Shown: positions 1-8,781, numbered from the stretch's first letter. The stretch: DNA of 64,000 bases from Sphingomonas sp. Y57 (GCF_001015195.1 NZ_LDES01000093.1:37489-101488), one strand, 5' to 3'. Numbers and translations: made by a program. The notes: generated by a model not told the origin, from the letters alone.

Positions 1-48
1 GGCGGCCAGCGCCACGCCGTCTATACCTTGATCGGCGATGCTCTGCGT

Positions 49-903
49 CTAGTGCCGGGCATCAGCTCCACACCGAATCTGCCCGTGCAAGGCGAACTTG
101 CCCTCCCAAGATGATTGCGCAGTCGAACCGGGATTGCTGCAGTAGTGTGCTGTGAGGTCGGGTAACGATGTCCGAATAATAAGGCCAGTCAGAACGTCAG
201 CATTGACCTTGCCGGCAATTACATCAGCCATTCCCGTCAAGGATCGCCATGGCCTTCTTCGACGCGAATGGATTGTCAGATTCGGAATGAAGCCGGGCAC
301 GCGAGCCATATAATCGCGGTAAACCTCGCGGAAGTTGGCTAGCGCCTCCTTTTCCTCATGCCGAGCCAGCCGAATATACATCACGACGAGCACCGGAAAC
401 ATAGCAAGGGTCAAAAGGGTCGGCCATTGTAGCAAAAAGCCGAGCATGACGAGAATGAAGCCGACATATTGCGGGTGCCGGATCCGGGCATAAATCCCAG
501 TAAGGGCCAATTGGTGTTTGCGCTGACTCAAGTGAAGGGCCGTCCATGCAACCGAGATCAGCCAGTAACCCACGCCGATCAGCACAAAGCTGGCGATGTG
601 GAATGGACCGTAATGGGGATTAACTCGCCAGCCGAACATCATCTCCAGGAGATGTCCAGCATCGTGGCTCCACCAGTCGACAGCGGGGAAATACGACTGG
701 AGCCACCCCGAAAGCACGAAGATCGTGAGCGGGAAGCCATACATTTCCGCGAAGAGCGCTATGATGAAAGCGCTGAACGCCCCCAAACTGCGCCAGTCTC
801 GTTTAGTTGCCGGCTTGAAGAAGCTGAACGCAAAGAGGATGAAAACGGCGGCGTTAACCAGCGCGAGCCCCCACAGACCATAGCCATAGTCGGCGTGCGT
901 CAT
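49..903 (-). CDS. Isoprenylcysteine carboxyl methyltransferase (ICMT)-like membrane protein
   Basis: Predicted multi-pass inner-membrane methyltransferase of the ICMT/phospholipid-methyltransferase fold. The first ~110 residues hold several hydrophobic segments. The family signature lies at ~135-190: a GIYARIRHPQYVG motif followed by a hydrophobic helix and the acidic EEKEAL stretch, the usual SAM-binding part. Family members normally stop near the PGFIP motif (~residue 207). Here another ~75 residues of low-complexity, non-membrane sequence follow, so the tail may come from a fusion or a lost stop codon. Its ATG overlaps the stop of the upstream DUF2933 gene by 4 bp (ATGA), so the two are translationally coupled. 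Pairs of this kind are common in heavy-metal islands. The substrate is unknown. Confidence 0.75.
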   Translation of the reverse strand: MTHADYGYGLWGLALVNAAVFILFAFSFFKPATKRDWRSLGAFSAFIIALFAEMYGFPLTIFVLSGWLQSYFPAVDWWSHDAGHLLEMMFGWRVNPHYGPFHIASFVLIGVGYWLISVAWTALHLSQRKHQLALTGIYARIRHPQYVGFILVMLGFLLQWPTLLTLAMFPVLVVMYIRLARHEEKEALANFREVYRDYMARVPGFIPNLTIHSRRRRPWRSLTGMADVIAGKVNADVLTGLIIRTSLPDLTAHYCSNPGSTAQSSWEGKFALHGQIRCGADARH

Positions 904-1163
904 CGCGACTCTCCTTCGATGCGGCCGTTGGGATTGGCCGGTAAGCCGGCGGGTGCCTGACCGGGCTCATGGCCATGCTGATGCCCACCATGGCCGCGGT
1001 GCATGAACAGGTGCATGAGCGGGCAGGCGAGCAGGATGAGATAGGGCAGCACACCCAGGAAGTGCGCGGTATGCTCGGTGAGGAGGAAGAAGCTGGCGAC
1101 GAGCAGGAAGCCGATCAGAACGATCTTGCCGCGCTTGCGCATGCGATGGTCATGTTCGCCCAT
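900..1163 (-). CDS. DUF2933 small membrane protein
   Basis: 87-residue protein with a basic N-terminus (~1-13), two hydrophobic segments (~14-28 and ~36-53) and a short His/Gly-rich tail (HRGHGGHQHGH). This is the layout of DUF2933 proteins, which accompany metal-resistance genes. The ATG at 1163 is chosen because the product then begins with a typical short soluble leader; the open frame upstream of it is not protein-like. It overlaps the methyltransferase start by 4 bp. The His-rich tail could bind metal, but that is inference. Confidence 0.7.
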   Translation of the reverse strand: MGEHDHRMRKRGKIVLIGFLLVASFFLLTEHTAHFLGVLPYLILLACPLMHLFMHRGHGGHQHGHEPGQAPAGLPANPNGRIEGESR

Positions 1164-1220
1164 ATGCCGTTCTCTTCTAGTCAACGTCCAGCCTGCATAG
1201 GCTCGAGTCCAAGGAGCAAG

Positions 1221-1232
1221 GTATAAGTAGAG
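1221..1232 (-). promoter_or_regulatory. Shared CTCTACGTATA-like element (copy 1)
   Basis: Reads CTCTACTTATAC on the minus strand, 58 bp before the DUF2933 start. It is one of seven related elements in the window (see findings). Its role as a FixJ-type regulator site is inferred. It also lies ~180 bp upstream of the plus-strand MBL gene, so it could serve either direction. Confidence 0.4.
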
Positions 1233-1415
1233 ACCGAAGTCCGCCGGACATCGCGCAAGCATGGGTAAGGTGATCGATCGGATCGGCCACCGGCGTTCGC
1301 GCGACGCAGCTGCCGGGGAGCAGCAGTCGTGCTGCGGCTTTTGCGTATAGGCGTGCGGCGTCCGCGAACCAATGCTGCGCTCACGAACATAATCGTGAGA
1401 GGCAGGCCCGCGTCC

Positions 1416-2876
1416 ATGCACAAGAGAAAGAAACGGCACCATTCCCGCAACCAGTCCGGCGTGACCGTCCTTGAGCGCGAAGCAAGGATCGATCTGGCCA
1501 AGCGCCCGGCCGATGGTCTCGGCGTCGCCTTTCTCGGCGCATCGGGAACGGTCACAGGGTCGCGTTATCTGGTGGACGATGGTGAAACTCAGATCGTTGT
1601 CGATTCCGGCCTGTTTCAAGGACCCAGGGATCTGCGCCGCCTTAATTGGGCGCCAATTCCACCCGAAGTCGCCGATGTCGGCCAAGTCCTGCTGACCCAC
1701 GCTCATCTCGATCACTCGGGCGCGCTACCGCGCATGGCGCGCCTGGGCTGGGACGGTACCGTCCTTGCCACCCGGGCGACCGCGGCCCTGTGCGAGCTCC
1801 TTCTTCCCGACAGCGGTCATCTGCAGGAAAAGGATGCGGAGTTCGCCAACCGGCACGGCTTCTCCAGGCACCAGCCGGCGCTGCCGCTCTACACCCAGGC
1901 TGACGCGCGTCTGGCATTGCAGCTCTTCCGGCCGATCGAGTTCGGAGCGTGGCATGCAGTCACGGACGGCATCAGGGTGCGCTATCATCGCGCCGGCCAC
2001 ATCCTCGGCGCGGCGTCGATCGAGATCGACTGGAAGGGGCGGACAATCCTCTTCTCAGGCGACATCGGCCGTTACGGCGATTCGGTGATGAAAGATCCCG
2101 AGCCGCCCGCGCGCGCCGACTATGTCCTGGTGGAATCGACCTATGGCGATCGGCGCCACGAGCAGGTCGATCCGACAAAGACGCTTGGAGATCATGTCGA
2201 ACGATGCGTCGAGAGAGGAGGGACGGTGGTGATCCCGGCCTTCGCCGTGGGACGGGTCCAGTCGCTTCTCTATCATTTCTCGCGTCTGCGCGCGCAGGGA
2301 CGCCTCCGCGACATCCCGATCTTCCTCGACAGCCCGATGGCGATCAACGCGAGCGGGCTGATGTGCGATTTCATGGACGAGCATCGCCTGGCCCGCGCCG
2401 AGTGCGAAGCGGCGTGCAGCGTCGCGCACTATGTGCGCGAAGTGGAGGAATCCAAGGAACTCACCGCCAACCCCGCCCCAAAGGTCATCATCTCGGCCAG
2501 CGGAATGGCAACGGGCGGCCGCGTGCTCCACCATCTCAAGCGCTTCGCGCCGGATGGGAAGAACCTCATCCTCTTCTCGGGCTTCCAGGCGGCGGGCACC
2601 CGCGGCGCCGCCATGATCGGCGGCGCCCGGACGATCAAGATCCACGGCGAGTATATCCCGGTCGAAGCCGAGGTCGCCAACCTGACGATGCTCTCGGCGC
2701 ATGCCGACAGCGACGAGCTCATGCGCTGGCTCGGCTCGCTGCACGAGGCCCCGCGCCACGTCTATGTCACCCATGGCGAGCCGACCGGCGCCCACGTCCT
2801 GGCGAAGCGTGTCTCGGAGGAACTGGGCTGGGCATGCAGCGTACCGGCGCTGGGTAGCTGGGGCATGCTCGCGTGA
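1416..2876 (+). CDS. MBL-fold beta-CASP metallo-hydrolase (RNA-specificity domain type)
   Basis: Two-metal hydrolase of the metallo-beta-lactamase/beta-CASP family related to bacterial and archaeal RNA nucleases. The core starts with FLGASGTVTGSRYLV, then the metal motif HAHLDHSG (~residues 95-102 from this start). A second metal-ligand region GHILGAASIEI and the FSGDIGRYGD strand follow, then the beta-CASP insert, the KVIISASGMATGGR segment and the C-terminal YVTHGEP motif. Length (486 aa) fits the family. The start is uncertain: this ATG gives a basic leader, while the open frame begins at 1329. The stop overlaps the next gene's GTG start by 4 bp, so it heads a three-gene operon with two phosphoribosyl-metabolism enzymes. 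The substrate is unknown. Confidence 0.8.
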   Translation: MHKRKKRHHSRNQSGVTVLEREARIDLAKRPADGLGVAFLGASGTVTGSRYLVDDGETQIVVDSGLFQGPRDLRRLNWAPIPPEVADVGQVLLTHAHLDHSGALPRMARLGWDGTVLATRATAALCELLLPDSGHLQEKDAEFANRHGFSRHQPALPLYTQADARLALQLFRPIEFGAWHAVTDGIRVRYHRAGHILGAASIEIDWKGRTILFSGDIGRYGDSVMKDPEPPARADYVLVESTYGDRRHEQVDPTKTLGDHVERCVERGGTVVIPAFAVGRVQSLLYHFSRLRAQGRLRDIPIFLDSPMAINASGLMCDFMDEHRLARAECEAACSVAHYVREVEESKELTANPAPKVIISASGMATGGRVLHHLKRFAPDGKNLILFSGFQAAGTRGAAMIGGARTIKIHGEYIPVEAEVANLTMLSAHADSDELMRWLGSLHEAPRHVYVTHGEPTGAHVLAKRVSEELGWACSVPALGSWGMLA

Positions 2877-4411
2877 AGCCCGGGATCATCGAGAACGCCG
2901 AAGCAGAGTCTGTCGCGACGACGCTGCGGGCACGCCGCATCGGCCTGTCGGGTGCCGGTAGCGATCTGATCGCGGTCATGCGCCACGACTGTCCCGTCTG
3001 CCGCTCGGAAGGTCTTGCGTCCCGCGCGCAGGTCGCGCTGCGCGCCGGCGGGCGGGAAATCGTCGTCTCGCTGCTGCACAGTTCCGCGGAGACTCCAGCG
3101 CCCGGCGAGATCGGCCTCTCGGAATCCGCATGGCAGCGGCTCGGCGTCAGCGAGGGCGATCCGGTCGAGATCGCGCACGCCCAGCCTCTCGCCTCGCTCG
3201 CCGAAGTGCGTCGGCGTATCTATGGCAATCGTCTCAGTGACGGGGCTTTTTCAGCGATCATCACCGACATCGCCGAGCGACGCTATAGCGATGTCCATCT
3301 CTCGGCATTCGTCACGGCCTGCTCAGCGGTCCCGCTCGATACGGACGAAACGATCAGCCTGACCAGGGCGATGGTCGATGTCGGCGAGCGATTGCAGTGG
3401 CCCGGAACGGTCATCGTCGACAAGCATAGCGTCGGTGGATTGCCGGGCAATCGCACCACGCCGATCATCGTCTCGATCATGGCCGCGGAGGGCCTGATCA
3501 TGCCCAAGACATCGTCGCGGGCGATCACCTCGCCGGCCGGCACGGCGGACACGATGGAGGTGCTGGCACCTGTCGACCTCGACGTTTCCGCAATCCGCAA
3601 GGTGGTCGAGCGCGAAGGCGGCTGCATCGCCTGGGGCGGCGCCGTCAACCTCAGCCCTGCCGACGATGTGATCATCGGCGTGGAACGGGTGCTCGATATC
3701 GATGCCGTCGGGCAGATGGTCGCCTCGGTGCTGTCCAAGAAAATCGCGGCCGGTGCGACCCATCTGGTCATCGACATCCCGGTCGGGCCGACCGCCAAGG
3801 TACGCGGAGCCGATGCCGCCGACACGCTCGAGCGGGCGCTGAGCTCTGTCGCCCAAGCCTTCGGGCTTCGCACGCGCGTGATGCGCGGCCCCGGCGCCGA
3901 GCCGATCGGACGGGGCATCGGTCCGGCGCTCGAGGCGCAGGATATCCTTGCCGTGCTCCAGGGGCAGCCGGGCGCCGAGGATCTCGCCCACCGGGCCTGC
4001 GAGCTGGCGGGAGGACTGCTTGAGCTCGCGGACGCAGCCCCGGCCGGCGAAGGCTATGCGCGTGCGCGGGCGTGCCTCGAAAGCGGCCGGGCCTGGGCCA
4101 AGTTCCAACGTATCTGCGAAGCGCAGGGCGGCATGCGGGCTCCACCGGTCGCCCGGTTCCAACAGGATATGATCGCTCCCTATAGCGGCCGCCTGGTGAG
4201 TATCGACAATCGCAAGCTCGCGACGGTCGCGAAGCTTGCCGGCGCGCCGATGGCCAAGGCCGCCGGCGTCGCGCTGCAGTGTCGGCTGAACCAGATGGTG
4301 GATGCCGGGGCTCCCTTGTGCACCATTCATGCCGAGAGCCCGGGCGAGCTCGATTATGCGGCGGCCTATGCGGTGAGCGACGGGCCGATCTTCGGGATTG
4401 AAGCGCTATGA
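2873..4411 (+). CDS. Thymidine/AMP phosphorylase family protein
   Basis: 512-residue member of the nucleoside/NMP phosphorylase family (DeoA-like), in the long form with an ~85-residue N-terminal beta domain, as in archaeal AMP phosphorylase. The phosphate/ribose-binding signature is seen at ~residues 185-225 (KHSVGGLPGNRTTP, then PKTSSRAITSPAGTADTME). The C-terminal alpha/beta hammerhead carries APYSGRL and the closing IHAES region. By family knowledge it cleaves a nucleoside or nucleoside monophosphate with phosphate to release base and ribose-1-phosphate or ribose-1,5-bisphosphate. The GTG start is set by the GTGA overlap with the MBL gene, and its own stop overlaps the PRPP-synthetase start (ATGA). 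AMP rather than thymidine is favoured by length and partner, but not proven. Confidence 0.85.
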   Translation: MKPGIIENAEAESVATTLRARRIGLSGAGSDLIAVMRHDCPVCRSEGLASRAQVALRAGGREIVVSLLHSSAETPAPGEIGLSESAWQRLGVSEGDPVEIAHAQPLASLAEVRRRIYGNRLSDGAFSAIITDIAERRYSDVHLSAFVTACSAVPLDTDETISLTRAMVDVGERLQWPGTVIVDKHSVGGLPGNRTTPIIVSIMAAEGLIMPKTSSRAITSPAGTADTMEVLAPVDLDVSAIRKVVEREGGCIAWGGAVNLSPADDVIIGVERVLDIDAVGQMVASVLSKKIAAGATHLVIDIPVGPTAKVRGADAADTLERALSSVAQAFGLRTRVMRGPGAEPIGRGIGPALEAQDILAVLQGQPGAEDLAHRACELAGGLLELADAAPAGEGYARARACLESGRAWAKFQRICEAQGGMRAPPVARFQQDMIAPYSGRLVSIDNRKLATVAKLAGAPMAKAAGVALQCRLNQMVDAGAPLCTIHAESPGELDYAAAYAVSDGPIFGIEAL

Positions 4412-5292
4412 ACCGTCCCGTGCTGTTCGCGCTGCCTGGCAGCGAGGCCCTGGCACAGCCGCTATCCGCCGCGCTCGATGCAGAGGTCGGCACGATCGAG
4501 CATCGTCAGTTTCCTGACGGGGAAACCTATCTCAGGGTCGTAAGCGACGTCAGCGACCGCGAGGTCATCCTGCTGTCGAGTCTCGATCATCCGGACGCCA
4601 AGCTGTTGCCGCTGCTGTTCGCAGCCGACACCGCGCGCGATCTGGGCGCTCGCAGGATCGGGCTCGTCGCCCCCTACCTCGCTTACATGCGCCAGGACAT
4701 ACGCTTCCATGCCGGCGAGGCGGTGACGTCGCGAACCTTTGCCGCGATTCTGTCCCGCCATCTCGACTGGCTGGTGACGGTCGATCCGCATCTCCATCGC
4801 TATCATGCGTTGTCGGAAATCTACCGCATCCCGACCCAGGTTGTTCATGCCGCGCCACTTCTGGCCTCGTGGATCAAGCGCAATGTCGCTCGTCCGCTGA
4901 TCATCGGTCCGGACCTGGAAAGCGAACAGTGGGTCTCGCAGGTGGCGGCCGATGCCGATGCTCCGTTTCTCGTGTGCGAGAAAATCCGGTCCGGCGACCG
5001 TGACGTCACCATCTCGATTCCGAATGCCCCAGCGTTTCTCGATCGCCAGCCGGTGCTGGTCGACGATATCGCCTCATCCGGCCGGACCCTCGCCGAGGCG
5101 GCGCGCCAGCTGGTCGGCATGGGGTTCGCGCGACCGGATTGCGTGGTCGTGCATCCGCTTTTCGCCGGCGATGCAGCGCAAGTCCTGGGTGGGCTCGTCG
5201 AGAGGATCGTCAGCACGAACGCTGTTGCGCATACCTCTAATGATATCGACGTGATGCCGGCGATTGCGGAGGCCGTTCGTCACGGAATTTGA
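4408..5292 (+). CDS. Ribose-phosphate pyrophosphokinase-like protein
   Basis: 294-residue PRPP-synthetase homologue with two phosphoribosyltransferase-fold halves. Visible motifs are the early FPDGETYLRV strand, PYLAYMRQD (ATP-binding region), TVDPHLHRYH (catalytic metal/ATP loop) and the ribose-5-phosphate loop VLVDDIASSGRTL. The last departs from the classical DD-x3-TGGT motif, as in the divergent PRS paralogues found beside phosphorylases. It is slightly shorter than housekeeping Prs (~310 aa). It is the last gene of the overlapping MBL-phosphorylase-PRS operon, which suggests salvage of a phosphoribosyl unit released by the phosphorylase. Confidence 0.85.
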   Translation: MNRPVLFALPGSEALAQPLSAALDAEVGTIEHRQFPDGETYLRVVSDVSDREVILLSSLDHPDAKLLPLLFAADTARDLGARRIGLVAPYLAYMRQDIRFHAGEAVTSRTFAAILSRHLDWLVTVDPHLHRYHALSEIYRIPTQVVHAAPLLASWIKRNVARPLIIGPDLESEQWVSQVAADADAPFLVCEKIRSGDRDVTISIPNAPAFLDRQPVLVDDIASSGRTLAEAARQLVGMGFARPDCVVVHPLFAGDAAQVLGGLVERIVSTNAVAHTSNDIDVMPAIAEAVRHGI

Positions 5293-5350
5293 ACGGTGCG
5301 CTGCGCGTCAGTTCTTCAGTACTCAATGCTCAATGCACGATGAAAACGAA

Positions 5351-5370
5351 CGCCCGGCAAACGCCGGGCG
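5351..5370 (+). terminator. GC-rich hairpin after the PRS gene
   Basis: Perfect 8-bp stem (CGCCCGGC / GCCGGGCG) with an AAAC loop, 59 bp after the PRS stop. There is no clear T-run, so intrinsic termination is plausible but not certain. Confidence 0.5.
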
Positions 5371-5612
5371 CATTCCCATCCATTGACCCTACACGAGCCC
5401 GAACCAATCTTCCGGGAACTTCGCTTTCGGAGAAAGTCGCGGCAGGAAAGGAGGATATGTCATGTCGCACACACGCTCTTTCCTTGATCCCTTCATCGTT
5501 GCTCGGACCCGCAGCTTGAGCCCGAAGTGAAGCCCGCCATCCTTGCATCCTGGGCGTCCGATCGCTCCGCCGTCGAGGGCCAACCGGCCCTCCGTCGCCC
5601 GCCAGCATCCCG

Positions 5613-5906
5613 GTGCCGGTCGACGATGTGATGGCAGCGCTGCGCTGGCTCGATCGCGCTGAGCGCGGCGCGGGCCTGGCATCCTTGGTTCGTCAGGAAC
5701 AACCCGGTATCGGTGCCATCCTCGCCGGGAATATCGAAACTGCGACACGGAAGGCGGGCGATCTCTGCGATGATCAGCCTTCGATCTCAAAACCCTATGA
5801 TCACCGGTTCGTGCTGAATCGGATTCGCCGTGCCGTAGCGGCGCGCGAGCGGAGCTGCGATCCGCCCCGGACATCGGCGTTACGGCGCGCTGCTGACACA
5901 GAATAG
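5613..5906 (+). pseudogene. Relic of a response-regulator receiver domain
   Basis: This 97-codon frame carries ILAGNIETATRKAGDL followed by KPYDHRFVLNRIRRAV. That resembles the beta4-alpha4 and beta5-alpha5 parts of a CheY-like receiver with the conserved Lys-Pro. No phospho-acceptor Asp region or start with a ribosome-binding site is present. I read it as a decayed C-terminal half of a receiver; it could also be chance. Confidence 0.35.
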
Positions 5907-6157
5907 CGATTATCAGCTTCTTGCCATGACAACATGACGCGTCGAGCTTAGGAGCAACCAGCGCGCTCATCCCCCAAGAGGCGTGCCCACTCCCGGCGGC
6001 AGCGTCTTGCGGCGCCTTGCCGCCGGGAGACCAGAGGGAGCGCCGCCCCGTTCGCAAGAGCGGTCATCTCGCAAAGTTCGGCACATGATGCCGGGTCGCT
6101 TACCCCCCTCTCGCCGAGCACCTGCCTTGCCTGTTGTGATGCGGCGGTATTTCGGCC

Positions 6158-6188
6158 TTGACCTTGGACCATGGTCCTACCCGTAGAA
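6158..6188 (+). promoter_or_regulatory. MerR-type operator/promoter upstream of fixJ
   Basis: TTGACC at 6158-6163, a 19-bp spacer containing the palindrome GGACCATGGTCC, then GTAGAA at 6183-6188. The stretched spacer with a central dyad is the hallmark of MerR-family activated promoters. The same palindrome lies in front of the merR gene at 53.5 kb. It reads toward fixJ, 63 bp downstream. Confidence 0.6.
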
Positions 6189-6250
6189 GGTCTCCCCTTT
6201 GAAGCTGTGCCCGCTGGGGTGCGCAGCAATGCCAACACGTCCGGGGGGCC

Positions 6251-6871
6251 ATGGAGAGCAAGCGCGTCGTTCATGTCATTGATGACGAAGAAACAATCAG
6301 GAAAGCTGTAGGATTCACATTAAGGACAGCGGGATTTGCCGTCGAGACCTATGGCTCGGGAGTCGACTTTCTGAAAATTGCAGATGAAGCTGAAAGAGGT
6401 AGCATCGTTCTCGACATGCACATGCCGGACATGAACGGTCTACAGGTTCAGGCAGCGCTGACGCAGATGGATATAAGCATGCCAGTCGTGATGCTGACCG
6501 GCAACGGAGACATTGCGCTTGCTGTCCAAGCGATGAAGGCGGGTGCTGTCGATTTCCTGGCCAAACCTATCGAACGGCCGCTGCTGCTCGATGCGATAGA
6601 CCGAGCGTTCGCGCGCATCGACACGGCCGAGGGGCGCGCTCTCGAAGAAGCCGAGGCATGCCGACAGGTCGATCTACTGACACCGCGCGAACGGGATGTT
6701 CTCGAAGGCCTTGCGCAAGGCCTTCCGAACAAGACCATCGCCTATGATCTGGGCATTTCTTCACGGACGGTCGAAGTCCATCGCGCGAGCATCATGTCCA
6801 AGCTTGGAGTCCGTACCCTTGCCGAAACCTTGCGGATCGCCTTTGCGGCTGGAATGGGAAGGCCGCTGTAG
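6251..6871 (+). CDS. fixJ: FixJ-family response regulator (orphan)
   Basis: 206-residue regulator. Residues ~5-120 form the receiver, with the acidic pair DDE at 11-13, phospho-acceptor Asp55 in VLDMHMPDMNG, Thr83 (MLTGNGD) and Lys105 (AKP). Residues ~140-200 are a LuxR-type helix-turn-helix (LTPRERDVLEGLAQG, then [19 protein letters not shown]). It is very similar throughout to the FixJ paralogue at 33072-33695, but no histidine kinase is adjacent. It may therefore take phosphate from the FixL encoded at 31.5 kb. A MerR-type promoter precedes it, suggesting metal-dependent expression (inference). The DNA here is less GC-rich than its neighbours. Confidence 0.85.
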   Translation: MESKRVVHVIDDEETIRKAVGFTLRTAGFAVETYGSGVDFLKIADEAERGSIVLDMHMPDMNGLQVQAALTQMDISMPVVMLTGNGDIALAVQAMKAGAVDFLAKPIERPLLLDAIDRAFARIDTAEGRALEEAEACRQVDLLTPRERDVLEGLAQGLPNKTIAYDLGISSRTVEVHRASIMSKLGVRTLAETLRIAFAAGMGRPL

Positions 6872-7014
6872 GTAAAGGCGGCCAGGGCTGCTGCGGTTGA
6901 ATCTCTGCGTGTCACCTGATGGCGCGGACATAGTGCCTGCTGGGATGCATCGACGGTGTTCATCAGCTTTTGGCGGAATTTTCGTGAGCCCAGGCGAAGG
7001 GTCGCGCTTGATTG

Positions 7015-8781
7015 CTATCGCGAAAGGAGATGAAACTCTTCCAACAGCTGGGCGATCTCTGTGCCTTCAAGCTTCGTCATCAACAGCTTGCGCAGGAAGG
7101 ACGGGCCGGGAATGTCGATCCCTTTGCCATCCCTGAGCGGCCCGATTGCGGCCAGAAGCGTGCGGATATCATAGGTTGAGTTGAACACTTCGGGCACGCC
7201 GCGTTCGACCTTCATCAGCGTGTAGACGGCCTCCATCGGCGTGCGCACCGAATATTCCGTCGTGAAGATACAATCACGCTGCTTCGACTCGGCAAACTGG
7301 CCGACAAAGGCGAAGTTGACCGCGCCCTCGGGCACCACGTCCGGCCGGTCGCCGGCCTGGCGCGGCATGAAGAAGGCGGTGATGTAGGGCATCATCACCG
7401 GCACGGTCTTCGCCCCCGTCGCGGCGAGGCCGGGGATGTCCTCGACCGGCACGCCGAGATGATAAAGCCATTCCTGCGTGATCTCCTCGCCCGTACAGTC
7501 CTGCATCGGCTTCTTCACATAGTCGCCGGGTCGGTCGACGAACAAGGCATAGAACCAGGCGACGATCTGGTCCTTCGGCTGTTTCCTGAAGTGGGGTTGC
7601 CGGCTCACCGTCCAGCTCAGCAGCCAGCTCGAGTCCTTGACCGTGATGATGCCGCCGGTCACCACCGTGCCGCTGAACGGATCGCGCTTGGCAATCTTGC
7701 GAATGTACGCCGGAATGCGCGCGTCGAGCGTGGTGATGGTCGCCGACGCCCATTTGGTTTCCGGGATATGGGATCCAAACACGTCGGGACGACCAAAGGC
7801 CGGGTCCTTGGCCGCGATCCGGCGCCACAGGTCCCAGGCCGGCGCCGGCCCCTCATTCAGCCTGGCCGGTGTATGATGATCGCCATTGTCGGAATTTTCG
7901 GTCAGCGATCCGATAGTGATGAAGACGAGATCATCGGCGCCGAGATCGACGCCGCCTTCGACGCCGTTTTCGATCCAGGCAATCCGGGTCGCCTGCTTGC
8001 GGCCGGGCTGGATGTCGAAATCGACGTCGGTGACCTCGACGCCGTAGCGAAATCTCACACCGCGATCCTGCAACCATTTGACCAACGGCAGGACCATCGA
8101 TTCATATTGGTTGTAGCGGTTGAACTTGAGCGAGGAAAAATCCGCCAGACTGCCGATATGGTGGATGAAGCGATGCAGATAGAGCTTCATCTCGAGCGCG
8201 GAATGCCATTCCTCGAAGGCGAACATGGTGCGCCAGTAGAGCCAGAAGTTGCTCCTGAGGAAATCATCGCCGAAGACTTCGTTGATCCGCTTGTTCTCCA
8301 TCTCCTCCCGCGTCGCGAGGAAGACGGAGATCAGATCTCTTCGCGCGCGATCGCCGAGTGTCAGCAAAGCCTTGTCGGGCACATCCTGGCCCTGGTTCTG
8401 CGTGACGCGCTGCAGCGAGAAATTCGGATCGTCCTTGTTGAGCCGGTAGAATTCGTCGAGCACACTCGCATCCTCGATCTCCAGCGACGGGATCGAGCGA
8501 TAGAGATCCCAGAGGCATTCGAAATGCTCCTCCATCTCGCGCCCTCCGCGGATGACGAACCCCTTTTCGGGGACGTCGAGGCCGTCGAGCGCGCCGCCGG
8601 GAATATGCAACTCCTCAAGGATGGTAATATGCTCGCCGGCGACGCCGCCGTCGCGGATCAGGAACGCCGCGCCTGCCAGTCCCGCAAGACCCGAGCCGAC
8701 GAACCAGGCCGTCTTCCTGTCAGCGCCCTCAGGTTTGCGGGGCCGCACGAAAGCTTCGTAGTTCCCGCTACTATAGTGCAT
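7015..8781 (-). CDS. ohyA: Oleate hydratase
   Basis: FAD-dependent fatty-acid hydratase (oleate to 10-hydroxystearate) of the MCRA/OhyA family. The N-terminus reads MHYSSGNYEAFVRPRKP, then the dinucleotide motif VGSGLAGLAGAAFLIRDG (~residues 30-50), then GGALDGLD and GFVIRGGREME, the conserved flavin/substrate loop. The 588-aa length matches the family. The ATG at 8781 is chosen because GGAG lies 6 bp before it; a TTG 30 bp upstream is also open. It sits 79 bp after atpG on the same strand, so it may be read from the N-ATPase promoter. A link to membrane fatty acids or PHA precursors is speculative. Confidence 0.9.
   Translation of the reverse strand: MHYSSGNYEAFVRPRKPEGADRKTAWFVGSGLAGLAGAAFLIRDGGVAGEHITILEELHIPGGALDGLDVPEKGFVIRGGREMEEHFECLWDLYRSIPSLEIEDASVLDEFYRLNKDDPNFSLQRVTQNQGQDVPDKALLTLGDRARRDLISVFLATREEMENKRINEVFGDDFLRSNFWLYWRTMFAFEEWHSALEMKLYLHRFIHHIGSLADFSSLKFNRYNQYESMVLPLVKWLQDRGVRFRYGVEVTDVDFDIQPGRKQATRIAWIENGVEGGVDLGADDLVFITIGSLTENSDNGDHHTPARLNEGPAPAWDLWRRIAAKDPAFGRPDVFGSHIPETKWASATITTLDARIPAYIRKIAKRDPFSGTVVTGGIITVKDSSWLLSWTVSRQPHFRKQPKDQIVAWFYALFVDRPGDYVKKPMQDCTGEEITQEWLYHLGVPVEDIPGLAATGAKTVPVMMPYITAFFMPRQAGDRPDVVPEGAVNFAFVGQFAESKQRDCIFTTEYSVRTPMEAVYTLMKVERGVPEVFNSTYDIRTLLAAIGPLRDGKGIDIPGPSFLRKLLMTKLEGTEIAQLLEEFHLLSR

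Larger units (their letters stand above)
5293..6250. other. Long region without an intact gene
   Basis: About 960 bp between the PRS-like gene and fixJ. It holds a hairpin at 5351-5370, a possible receiver-domain relic at 5613-5906 and a MerR-type operator at 6158-6188. Long open frames on either strand here are rich in Arg/Pro/Ser and show no family features, so they are not called. Confidence 0.6.

Noticed and set aside
1342..1349. TGCGTATA as a fifth ECF-type promoter
   Set aside because: No AGGG box at the required distance upstream, and no metal gene directly downstream.
5389..6057. Long minus-strand open frame (222 codons) after the PRS gene
   Set aside because: Arg/Ser/Pro-rich, no motif, no ribosome-binding site, and it crosses the hairpin and the receiver relic. 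It looks like a GC-rich chance frame.
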